This document shows positions 56,491-64,000 of a stretch of 64,000 nt of DNA, piece after piece. Origin of the DNA: an uncultured Lachnospiraceae bacterium (GTDB taxonomy: Bacteria > Bacillota > Clostridia > Lachnospirales > Lachnospiraceae); the NCBI GenBank assembly GCA_947630805.1, contig CANRIV010000004.1:62001-126000 (forward strand), read 5' to 3'. The stretch's first letter is position 1. Each line of letters begins with the position of its first letter. The notes below the pieces were generated by a model. It was not told the origin of the DNA. It worked only from the letters and a program-made list of their open reading frames with translations, and did not search any database. Position numbers and translations under genes: made by a program.

Positions 56491-58125
56491 TTAATTATGT
56501 ACAAAATGATATACCCGTGTTTCGTATGTTTTGCATGCAACCTTAACGGTTCCTTCTTTCTCTAAAACCTTTAACAATTCCGGAATTCCTCTCATGGAAT
56601 GAGAAACAAATATATATACTGAATCATGTTCGAGAATTACGGAAGCGTCTTTTAAAACTGCATCATACTTAATATTATAATCATACGCATAAGGCTTTTC
56701 ATATAAAAATGTGACAAGAGACTGACCATAAATCACATGATTCGAAGTATAAGGCAAGCCTCTGCCAAATTCAACATCTAGCTGCGCTAATTTCTCAACC
56801 AATTGATAATCATCTGAATAATTATTCAAATAGGTATATACAGGTATAGCCTCTCTGTAAACATAAATATAATCATCTTTTGTAGTATTTTCTTTTAAAT
56901 ATTGCATATTTTCATTCACTTCTGAATCGCCTTTATAAATATGCGATGGGAACAGGTTTTTATATCCATTCATCCCAGAGATAACCAAAGACACCGTCAA
57001 TACAAAATAAAGAATTCCCTTTCCGACATAACGAATTCTTATATTGTTCCATTGTTTTGTGTTTAATAATTTTTCTATCCTATCGCAGGTATTTGCAGCA
57101 AAAACAAATAAAATGATGCAGAATATCTGGACCAGGCGGTCTTGTATCGGATAAAATCCCAAATATGATGCTATCAATAAGATAATGAGCGCTACGCAAA
57201 ACGGCATAAATATTTTTGAATTATCACCTGATTTTATTACTGACAATATATATAATACAAAAAGCAAAAAAACGATGTAAGCAACTATTTTAGGTAAGTA
57301 AAATACAAACTGATTTCCTAACACAAAAATCCGTTTTATGTCTGCTATGGATTTTGGAATTACCGGAAACTTTAGCAAATCCCAATACTCACTGCCTCCT
57401 GCGTTTTCTGTTGCATTAGAAAGCCAAAAGAGGTAGTACACTACAAAGCTTATTAGAACAATAGAACATATACCAATCTTAAATAATATTTTTTTCCTCT
57501 CATTTCCCTGTTCCGATAAAAATTTTTTCAACAGAGAAAAACATAACAATATCATACAAGCCGCTATAAAAAACACTGAGACAAATGAAAACCATATAAT
57601 AATGCTATAGGAAAGAATAAGCACCCAAAATGGTACTTTTTTTAATTGATACTGTTGCCAGAGATATAACACCAAAAGCGCAAAAAAATTATCCGACATA
57701 TAAGGTTTTAATTCATTGGCATAATAGATATATCCATCAAGCAATGAATAAATCGCTGTAAAAATTAAGGCATAGTGCTTAGCTACTTTATTCCGTAATA
57801 AAAGATACAAGATATAGATACTTCCAAAGCTTGTTACCAACGACCAGATTCGGAACACCCATTCTGTCTTTCCAAAGAGCAATGTTAAAATTTTTACAAT
57901 ATACAAATATCCCACCGGTGCGCTCTGACCCCAGTCCAAAGGAGAAAGTACAAGATTTTGCAATGTTCTTGTACAGATAGATGCAGCAAGTGTTGCTTCA
58001 TCTCCCCATAAAGAGCGATTATAAAAGTATGGTACAATACGTAAAACGATTCCAGCCACAATACATGCAGTCAGAAAAAAATAAACTACCTTTTGAATTT
58101 GAATATTTTTTGTTTTCATTTGCAT
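56491..58125 (-). CDS. PMT/ArnT-like membrane glycosyltransferase
   Basis: A 544-residue GT-C-type protein with about eleven predicted transmembrane segments and an extracytoplasmic C-terminal domain (about 390-544). The first extracellular loop has the acidic motif NRSLWGDEATLA typical of enzymes taking sugar from polyprenyl phosphate. It probably transfers a lipid-linked sugar onto a surface polymer outside the cell. It follows the GT2 gene by three bases, so the genes are coupled. Confidence 0.85.
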   Translation of the reverse strand: MQMKTKNIQIQKVVYFFLTACIVAGIVLRIVPYFYNRSLWGDEATLAASICTRTLQNLVLSPLDWGQSAPVGYLYIVKILTLLFGKTEWVFRIWSLVTSFGSIYILYLLLRNKVAKHYALIFTAIYSLLDGYIYYANELKPYMSDNFFALLVLYLWQQYQLKKVPFWVLILSYSIIIWFSFVSVFFIAACMILLCFSLLKKFLSEQGNERKKILFKIGICSIVLISFVVYYLFWLSNATENAGGSEYWDLLKFPVIPKSIADIKRIFVLGNQFVFYLPKIVAYIVFLLFVLYILSVIKSGDNSKIFMPFCVALIILLIASYLGFYPIQDRLVQIFCIILFVFAANTCDRIEKLLNTKQWNNIRIRYVGKGILYFVLTVSLVISGMNGYKNLFPSHIYKGDSEVNENMQYLKENTTKDDYIYVYREAIPVYTYLNNYSDDYQLVEKLAQLDVEFGRGLPYTSNHVIYGQSLVTFLYEKPYAYDYNIKYDAVLKDASVILEHDSVYIFVSHSMRGIPELLKVLEKEGTVKVACKTYETRVYHFVHN

Positions 58126-58128
58126 CTC

Positions 58129-58923
58129 CTATTTTGGCTTATATGCCCCAAACAAATTTTTAAAAAGAATTTTTAGCAATTCACTATTTCCTTTAAAAAA
58201 GCTGATTTTTGTCGGCGTCTTTCCAGTCTTTGGATAAGCTCTTGTAACCGGAATCTCACATGCCCGAAATCCCAGTTGCGTGGCCCGAACAGACAAATAT
58301 GCCAGCAGTTCATATGTCATAAATATATCCCGTAAGGGTTTCACTCTTTCATCCAATAAATATTTTGCAGAATAAGCACGATAAGCGTTTGTCGTGTCTG
58401 TAAATCTCTGTCCTGCAGTCAACGAAATAATCGGCGCATGAATTAATTTTACGGATACCAACCGCATAAAAGGAGTATTCACAGCCTTACCTCCCCTGAC
58501 AAAACGAGAGCCTTGTATGAAGTCATATCCCTGCTGTAATTTTTCTATAAAACGCGGGACATCTTCAATACTATCCTTATTATTTCCATCAATCGTAATA
58601 ATACCTTGATACCCCCGTTTTAGCGCCCACCAAATTCCCATGCGCAGCTGGGCTCCCTGCTTTCCGGAATCCCGCTTTGTTAAAAGTGTGTTTACCTGCA
58701 ATTTTCTGAGACGTTCTTCTTCCGTGCATCCATCTGTCGAGCCGCCATCACAGATAACAATATCAGCATATTCAAAAATACGATGTTCACACGCCCGCTC
58801 TAACTCTTTTTCTATCAGTCCACCCTCATTAATAATCGGAATAAGAATTACATAATCTTTTTCTTTTTTTTTGAATTCTGTATATTCAAATCGTGGAACA
58901 CCCGGCTGGCTTTCACATAACAT
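58129..58923 (-). CDS. Family 2 glycosyltransferase (polyprenyl-phosphate type)
   Basis: A 264-residue cytosolic GT-A enzyme without clear membrane helices. The nucleotide-binding motifs IPIINEGGLIEKEL, DGGSTDG and IDGNNKDS are visible, with GKQGAQLRMG between them, as in dolichol-phosphate-mannose-synthase relatives. It may charge undecaprenyl phosphate for the adjacent membrane transferase. Its start codon overlaps the upstream stop by one base. Confidence 0.88.
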   Translation of the reverse strand: MLCESQPGVPRFEYTEFKKKEKDYVILIPIINEGGLIEKELERACEHRIFEYADIVICDGGSTDGCTEEERLRKLQVNTLLTKRDSGKQGAQLRMGIWWALKRGYQGIITIDGNNKDSIEDVPRFIEKLQQGYDFIQGSRFVRGGKAVNTPFMRLVSVKLIHAPIISLTAGQRFTDTTNAYRAYSAKYLLDERVKPLRDIFMTYELLAYLSVRATQLGFRACEIPVTRAYPKTGKTPTKISFFKGNSELLKILFKNLFGAYKPK

Positions 58924-59861
58924 TATTTACTAATCTCCTTTTTGCATTGCTCTTCAATAAATTTTTTTATTTCTTGTTTTATATCCTCTTTATTGCAAAT
59001 ATATCCATGGGCTCCCTGAAATTCTTTATCGTATATTGTCTTGTAATCATAAACAGCCGGTTTGCCCGGTAATTCATTTACGAATTTATCTCCTGTCAGA
59101 TAATAATACAATTCTCCGGCAGAAACGGGCTCCGTCGCAGGATGCCAAAGCCTGATATTATGACTTAATGCTATCTGAATATCATTCCAAAGTCTGGAAA
59201 GCGGATAAAACTGATATATACTTCTGCTGTCCGTAAAATTTAATGCACTGAAACCAATTTCGATAAATATTTTCTTTAATACCACTTTTTCTTCATCAGA
59301 CAAAATTTTTACTTGATAAAATCCATTGTTTTGTATTTCATAATAATCAGCCAAATCAGGATTTTCTTTTAAAAGTTCGTCCATCTTGTCTGCTTTCAAC
59401 ATAAAAGGAATCCGATGAATATAATCGTAAATAAAATTCTTTTTAATGTTTTCTCCAAATAAACCGGGCAATCGAATAATCAGGGCATCCGGATATTTTT
59501 CCCGTACCCAGCATTCCAATAAATAACGATTATACCCATATGCCTGTAATCCTTCTGTCTCAATGTTTGTCGTTTCATCTACTTTTTCCGGATTTTTAAA
59601 TACGTCTATTGTAGAGATTAATACAATTTGTTTGGGATTTATTTTTTCGATATTTTTCTTTGCCTCTTCAACAAGCGCCAAATCTTTTTCCGGATTATTG
59701 TTTGCCAGATATTTTTCAGCTCTAAGTCCGGCATAAATCAATAAATCAGGATTTGTTCCATATGCTTCTTCTATATTTTTTGAATTATATGCTCCTTCAA
59801 ATATTCCTTTCTCATATATATTGCTTCCAACAAAACCGGTATATCCAACTAAAGCGTTCAT
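58923..59861 (-). CDS. NAD-dependent epimerase/dehydratase family protein (SDR)
   Basis: A 312-residue Rossmann protein with the N-terminal glycine motif GYTGFVGSNIYEKG. The active-site signature is AYGYNRYLLE, an YxxxR where extended SDR enzymes have YxxxK; it may be a conservative substitution or an inactive form. LIRLPGLFGENIKKNFIYD matches the substrate-binding region. It may reduce, epimerise or dehydrate a nucleotide- or lipid-linked sugar. It lies between two GT2 genes. Confidence 0.82.
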   Translation of the reverse strand: MNALVGYTGFVGSNIYEKGIFEGAYNSKNIEEAYGTNPDLLIYAGLRAEKYLANNNPEKDLALVEEAKKNIEKINPKQIVLISTIDVFKNPEKVDETTNIETEGLQAYGYNRYLLECWVREKYPDALIIRLPGLFGENIKKNFIYDYIHRIPFMLKADKMDELLKENPDLADYYEIQNNGFYQVKILSDEEKVVLKKIFIEIGFSALNFTDSRSIYQFYPLSRLWNDIQIALSHNIRLWHPATEPVSAGELYYYLTGDKFVNELPGKPAVYDYKTIYDKEFQGAHGYICNKEDIKQEIKKFIEEQCKKEISK

Positions 59862-59871
59862 ATATTCTCCT

Positions 59872-60819
59872 CTAATTTGTTAATTTCTCAATACTTTCAA
59901 AGCTATATCTTTTTCTTTTTATTGTCATATCAATCAGAATCTGAAGATATTTTATAATAATCGTCAGGATACCAAACAGACCAAAAAAGGCCACCGATAG
60001 AAAAAGAATTGTGGTCGTCCATCCCACCACCGGATCAGACGCAAGATATATTACCATGGAATATATCAACATAAAGACAGTTAAAAGCATCATGAGTGCA
60101 GTCATGACCATAGAAAAACGATACCCCAGTTCGGTAAACAATATAAGCGTATCTACGGCCAGATGTCTCCTGTATTTTCTTTCTTTTTTTCCGATATGCC
60201 GGCTTTCTTTTGGCGACTCTACAGTCGGATAAGACATGTTTTCTGTTTTTAATCCGCAATTTGCATAAATAACTTTCCGATATGGGACAGATTTATTCAT
60301 ATTGCTGATACGATTGATAACCCTTCGGCTTAATATACGGAATCTCTCGGTACACATATCGTAAGACAGACTTGTAAATTTGTTAAAGATATAATAAAAA
60401 CATCTGGATGATATTTTTTGTTTGCTGTTCGGAGAAGCACTTACAATATCAAACCCTTCCAGCGATTTTTTATATATTTTCATAATTTCTGCGCTATCAA
60501 AATCTAAAATAATTGAATCAAACTCAAATACAAAATCGCCAATAGACAAATCCACTCCTGCATTCATTGCCACTTCTAACCCATGATAATAGCTCATATT
60601 TAATAGAGAAACACTTGCCGTTTTTGCACTACTGCTTACTTCTTTTATACGTTGAGCGCTGGAATCATCCGAACAGTCATTCACACAGATAATTTCTGAA
60701 TGTTCAAAATTTTCCTCCAGCACATTGATAATTAATTTTAAAAATTTCTTTATTTTTTCTTCTTCATTGTGGACATACACCACTGCAGATATAAAATTTT
60801 TTTCTTTATTCTTCATCAC
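59872..60819 (-). CDS. GtrB-like family 2 glycosyltransferase with two C-terminal TM helices
   Basis: A 315-residue protein with a GT-A domain (VYVHNEEEKI, VNDCSDDSS) followed by two strong transmembrane segments at about 232-256 and 266-292, as in bactoprenol glucosyltransferases. The usual DxD-type metal motif is replaced by FEFDSIILDF, so donor use may differ. It likely makes polyprenyl-phosphate sugar at the inner membrane face. It overlaps the FAD oxidoreductase gene by 14 bases. Confidence 0.85.
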   Translation of the reverse strand: MMKNKEKNFISAVVYVHNEEEKIKKFLKLIINVLEENFEHSEIICVNDCSDDSSAQRIKEVSSSAKTASVSLLNMSYYHGLEVAMNAGVDLSIGDFVFEFDSIILDFDSAEIMKIYKKSLEGFDIVSASPNSKQKISSRCFYYIFNKFTSLSYDMCTERFRILSRRVINRISNMNKSVPYRKVIYANCGLKTENMSYPTVESPKESRHIGKKERKYRRHLAVDTLILFTELGYRFSMVMTALMMLLTVFMLIYSMVIYLASDPVVGWTTTILFLSVAFFGLFGILTIIIKYLQILIDMTIKRKRYSFESIEKLTN

Positions 60820-61939
60820 TTAACACCTTATCCAAATCGTATACTGTATTAATTTTTCCCGATAACACGGAAACAAATTTTGGTTTTTCTGAACATACTC
60901 TTATCACCGTAGGCCTTGAATCATCAACCTCGGAACTGAGCAAAATCGGCTTCATGGAAAAGAGTGATTGCCTGTAGGTAAATTGATATGTATCTTTTAA
61001 ATATTTTTTAGCCAAATTTTCCATATAAGAAAATGCAGTAGCCGGCTTGGCTATACAATCATTACAATTTCCCAAATGGGAGGCCATACAATATCCCCCA
61101 CTGTCTTTTTGACAGGAAAAAGACGGAACACTATCATAACAGGTAGTATGCGGCGTAAATGTTACAGAAGTCAAAGAATGAAGCCCTGTTTTTCCAAATG
61201 GCATAATTGAAAAAAAGGGACCATCCATAATCGTAAATCCGTATTCTTTTAATGCTTCATTGACATCACATAAAATAATCTCACACAATTCATATTTGAT
61301 TTTAAATTTCTCATATCCCAGAAATTCCTGAATCTGATTTGTCGCAGCATAAGTTGCGTTCAGTAAAAATCCGCTCTTATAAGCATTTCCATCCTGCGTG
61401 CGCACCAGAAAATCATCCTGTTGCTTTTCTATTGAAGTAATATTTACTCCATACTTTATTTCTACATTAGCAAGATGTGATAATTTATCCAAAAAGAAAT
61501 CTTTTAAAATCATGGCGTCATAAGTATATTCTTTGGTTAAAAATGCCCCGTCACACATACCAGTTTTAAAAAATCTTTCCGGATGCAATTCCTCACACGG
61601 AATACCTGCCGCACGACAAAACTCTTTGAATTGTTTTCCATCAGACCAGGAATATTTACTCGAAGTTGCATAAATTTTCTGAAACTCACGATTGATACAA
61701 AATCCATAATCCCTGTTAAATCGTTCGAAATATCCTGCCGATTTCATGGCCGTAGAGATAGAACGGGGATAATGATATCCCTGATGTACCCGTGCCTGAT
61801 TTATATATGTAGCTCTTCGAAACGGGGTAGGATCACATTCTAAAACCAGTACATGTTGTCCTCTATTTCCACAGAACAACGCTGAATATAATCCATAGAG
61901 ACCTGCCCCTATAATTATCTTGTCGTATCGCGTAAACAT
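60806..61939 (-). CDS. FAD-dependent oxidoreductase of the glycan cluster
   Basis: A 377-residue DAO-like flavoenzyme. The FAD-binding motif IIIGAGLYGLYSALFCGNRG is near the N-terminus, followed by the acidic end VLVLECD and the unusual RATYINQARVHQGYHYPRS, rich in aromatic residues. A C-terminal cluster of cysteines (SFSCQKDSGGYC, NCNDC at about 280-305) could bind a metal or disulphide. Substrate unknown; its place at the head of the cluster suggests oxidation of a sugar or lipid intermediate. The start is set by AGGAG five bases upstream, rejecting a 73-codon extension running into the repeat region. Confidence 0.8.
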   Translation of the reverse strand: MFTRYDKIIIGAGLYGLYSALFCGNRGQHVLVLECDPTPFRRATYINQARVHQGYHYPRSISTAMKSAGYFERFNRDYGFCINREFQKIYATSSKYSWSDGKQFKEFCRAAGIPCEELHPERFFKTGMCDGAFLTKEYTYDAMILKDFFLDKLSHLANVEIKYGVNITSIEKQQDDFLVRTQDGNAYKSGFLLNATYAATNQIQEFLGYEKFKIKYELCEIILCDVNEALKEYGFTIMDGPFFSIMPFGKTGLHSLTSVTFTPHTTCYDSVPSFSCQKDSGGYCMASHLGNCNDCIAKPATAFSYMENLAKKYLKDTYQFTYRQSLFSMKPILLSSEVDDSRPTVIRVCSEKPKFVSVLSGKINTVYDLDKVLSDEE

Positions 61940-62000
61940 TTTTACTCCTGATATCCTTGTCGTTTCATGTTTTATGCCCAAAAGTGCAAACTTAACTTCT

Positions 62001-62024
62001 GAAACGGAAAAAAATAACCGTTTC
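62001..62024 (-). repeat. Hairpin in the glycan-cluster leader
   Basis: Arms GAAACGG / CCGTTTC around an A-rich (plus strand) loop, about 60 bp before the cluster's first gene. Its right arm overlaps the start of the 56-bp repeat at 62021-62076. Confidence 0.6.
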
Positions 62025-62076
62025 AAAACTTTGCTTCGCAAAGCACGCTCCCGAAAGCGCTGGTCAAATATGATTA
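62021..62076. repeat. 56-bp imperfect direct repeat flanking the recombinase, copy 1
   Basis: Matches 63132-63187 at about 47 of 56 positions in the same orientation, from TTTCAAAACTTTGCTT to GATTA. It contains the hairpin CTTTGC-TTC-GCAAAG and ends in TGGTCAAATA. With its partner it brackets the serine recombinase gene. Confidence 0.85.
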
Positions 62077-62102
62077 TGAAACACTTGATGTGTTTCATAA
62101 TC
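62072..62102. repeat. Perfect 13-bp hairpin beside repeat copy 1
   Basis: GATTATGAAACAC-TTGAT-GTGTTTCATAATC. It adjoins the 56-bp repeat and lies in the presumed leader of the glycan cluster. There is no T-run on either side. Confidence 0.7.
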
Positions 62103-62238
62103 TGTACTTTTTGGGATAGATAACAAATATATAAAATAGTCGTTAAATTACCCGACAAAATATCTGAACATCTTTAAAATATATGTAATTAAGTAGACAT
62201 TTTTCGTTATATATGGTATAGTCTATAGGATAATTTTT

Positions 62239-62264
62239 ATCCCAAAAAGTACACTTTTTGGGAT
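62239..62264. repeat. 26-bp palindrome, 12-bp arms around a 2-bp centre
   Basis: ATCCCAAAAAGT-AC-ACTTTTTGGGAT, three bases past the recombinase stop. The 12-2-12 layout is that of serine-recombinase crossover sites. A lone copy of the right half-site (ACTTTTTGGGAT) occurs at 62106-62117. It might instead serve as the terminator of the recombinase gene (minus-strand tail ATAAAAATT). Confidence 0.65.
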
Positions 62265-62267
62265 ATT

Positions 62268-63042
<775 letters not shown>

Positions 63043-63060
63043 GCAATTTCCCATAACATA

Positions 63061-63103
63061 AAAAGACATATTTACTACACTTTGCGTAGTAAATATGTCT
63101 TTT
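63061..63103 (-). terminator. Terminator after the small kinase gene
   Basis: A perfect 18-bp stem (AAAAGACATATTTACTAC and its complement) with a 7-nt loop, followed by TTATG after extra Ts on the minus strand. Confidence 0.85.
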
Positions 63104-63131
63104 GAATCATTTCTGACTTTTCTTTATTATA

Positions 63132-63187
63132 TTTCAAAACTTTGCTTTGCAAAGCACGCTCCTAACGGAGTTGGTCAAATACGATTA
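63132..63187. repeat. 56-bp imperfect direct repeat flanking the recombinase, copy 2
   Basis: Partner of 62021-62076, 1.1 kb away in direct orientation. The CTTTGC-TTT-GCAAAG hairpin is kept with only a loop change. A second stem CTCC-TAAC-GGAG appears where copy 1 has a different pairing. Confidence 0.85.
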
Positions 63188-63192
63188 ATAAT

Positions 63193-63702
63193 TTAGCACT
63201 TAATCCATACATCTATTTCCCTTTTATCCGGATATTCGAAAATAGAATTAAATTTTGTCGCCAGATTATCATCTACATAATATGCCTTAACTTTCCCTTC
63301 TAATATTTCCCGATTACGCTTATCCAGACGTGTCTGCCAGGTTTTTTCGCTGATATCAATATAATGAAATTCAAAATTAACATTTCTGGAACTATAATAT
63401 TTTTTTGCATAATTTCTTTCGGATTTTGTCCAAAATCCCCAATCCAGTATTACATCTACACCTGCAGAAATAATATCCAGTGATTTTTTAAATAAATATT
63501 TTTTTAATTTTTCAACATATTCATCATGTTTCTCTCCGATATTCTGCTCAAAAAGAGTAAGTGTTATCTCATCTACAGAAAGGATAACCGCATGATTTTT
63601 TCTCCGTAATTGTTCTGAATATGTACTTTTTCCACTACATATCTTTCCACATGTCATGATTACTTTTGCCATATTCGTGCGACCTCGTATTATTTCACTC
63701 AT
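63193..63702 (-). CDS. P-loop kinase-like ATPase (AAA_33/zeta-toxin-like)
   Basis: A 169-residue protein with a P-loop, GKICSGKST, near the N-terminus and a downstream VILDWGFWTKSERNYAKKYY segment typical of small nucleotide- or metabolite-kinases of the AAA_33 group. Later RLDKRNRE resembles a lid arginine region. Two starts are possible: MSEIIRGRTNM (taken) or the ATG ten codons later, behind GAGG. No antitoxin-like partner is visible, so a toxin role is not claimed. It ends six bases from direct repeat copy 2. Confidence 0.75.
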   Translation of the reverse strand: MSEIIRGRTNMAKVIMTCGKICSGKSTYSEQLRRKNHAVILSVDEITLTLFEQNIGEKHDEYVEKLKKYLFKKSLDIISAGVDVILDWGFWTKSERNYAKKYYSSRNVNFEFHYIDISEKTWQTRLDKRNREILEGKVKAYYVDDNLATKFNSIFEYPDKREIDVWIKC

Positions 63703-63727
63703 AAAATTTCTTCTCAGTTTTCATTCT

Positions 63728-64000
63728 TTATTTCACATAAAAACAATAGTCTAATATAACATTTCCATTTTCATCCGGCATCGTAAATCTTGGGCAAAGT
63801 CCATTTTCAAACTGTGCAACACATCCTCTTTCATCTAATTTAAATTCCATTCCTGCTTTTAGAATATGCTCCCAATTATTTCCAACATCATGTACTTCAT
63901 CTTCCTTGCCATAATTCCAACAAACGCCTATATTTCCCTCTTCAAACTGAATATATTCAAATCCTTTCGGAATAGCTGCATCATTCGGTGCAAACATACC
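63728..64000 (-). CDS. C-terminal part of a GyrI-like/effector-binding-domain protein (partial)
   Basis: An open frame that runs off the window edge, so the N-terminus is missing; the methionine three bases from the edge need not be the start. The 90 visible residues (NIGVCWNYGKEDEVHD, NGLCPRFTMPDENGNVILDYCFYV) resemble the effector-binding domain at the C-terminus of many AraC-type regulators. It lies 25 bp before the small kinase gene. Family assignment is by eye and moderate. Confidence 0.5.
   Translation of the reverse strand, partial: GMFAPNDAAIPKGFEYIQFEEGNIGVCWNYGKEDEVHDVGNNWEHILKAGMEFKLDERGCVAQFENGLCPRFTMPDENGNVILDYCFYVK

Noticed and set aside
61940..62158. 73-codon N-terminal extension of the glycan-cluster flavoenzyme
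   Set aside because: It is translated repeat and hairpin sequence; the FAD motif begins right after the internal ATG with a good ribosome-binding site.
63193..64000. Toxin-antitoxin module (zeta-like kinase)
   Set aside because: No small antitoxin partner; the neighbour looks like a regulator's effector domain, and the kinase fold alone is not evidence of toxicity.

Overview
The window reads as a chromosomal segment of an anaerobic, low-GC Gram-positive bacterium, most likely a gut-type Lachnospiraceae (Clostridia). This rests on the S10-spc-alpha gene order, strong Shine-Dalgarno sites, ferredoxin-dependent 2-oxoacid metabolism with rubredoxin and rubrerythrin, an L17 carrying a long insertion, and large secreted beta-1,3-glucanases. 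The family-level placement is inference; no rRNA gene is present to test it. No tRNA, CRISPR array or prophage was recognised.

Layout. (1) 0.2-4.7 kb, minus strand: rplM-rpsI with its own promoter and a possible L13 leader, preceded by the energy-coupling-factor module ecfA1-ecfA2-ecfT and truA. (2) 4.8-8.4 kb: two cell-envelope genes, an LtaS-like phosphoglycerol transferase and a processive family-2 glycosyltransferase. They sit convergently between rplQ and ecfA1, which are usually adjacent in Firmicutes. (3) 8.5-24.9 kb, minus strand: the complete S10-spc-alpha cluster from rpsJ to rplQ with secY, adk, map, infA and rpoA. It appears split into two transcription units by a hairpin after infA and a promoter before rpmJ. 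Three unusually long spacers (before rpsJ, between rpsJ and rplC, between rpmJ and rpsM) are rich in hairpins. (4) 25-29.3 kb: an rRNA-methyltransferase-like gene, a 245-bp giant palindrome with perfect 60-bp arms, and the potassium-uptake pair trkA-trkH.

(5) 29.3-34.2 kb: a probable operon of rubredoxin, a 2-oxoacid:ferredoxin oxidoreductase built from two fused subunits (gamma-delta and alpha-beta), rubrerythrin and an Sfp-type phosphopantetheinyl transferase. (6) 34.4-43.5 kb: a DUF975/ABC-transporter-type-IV membrane fusion, a MoxR ATPase with its von Willebrand partner, a hypoxanthine-DNA-glycosylase-like gene, an HD hydrolase, a Rieske oxidoreductase, the fluoride channel gene crcB, an acyltransferase broken exactly at a nine-G tract, and a zinc-ribbon Nudix hydrolase. 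(7) 43.6-54.2 kb: two secreted beta-1,3-glucan-degrading enzymes, a 2508-residue GH81 multidomain protein and an 885-residue GH16 protein, next to a pfkA paralogue with an altered active-site motif.

(8) 55.7-62 kb: a six-gene minus-strand surface-glycan cluster (FAD oxidoreductase, polyprenyl-phosphate glycosyltransferase, sugar-nucleotide reductase/epimerase, second glycosyltransferase, PMT/ArnT-like membrane glycosyltransferase, TIM-barrel sugar isomerase). (9) 62-64 kb: a serine recombinase bracketed by 56-bp imperfect direct repeats, with a 26-bp near-perfect palindrome of crossover-site architecture just past its stop codon. A small P-loop kinase and the C-terminus of an effector-binding-domain protein cut by the window edge follow.

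The most noteworthy candidates are the phase-variable-looking acyltransferase, the recombinase with its flanking repeats beside the glycan cluster, the giant palindrome, the oxidoreductase/rubrerythrin operon, and the structured spacers in the ribosomal protein cluster.
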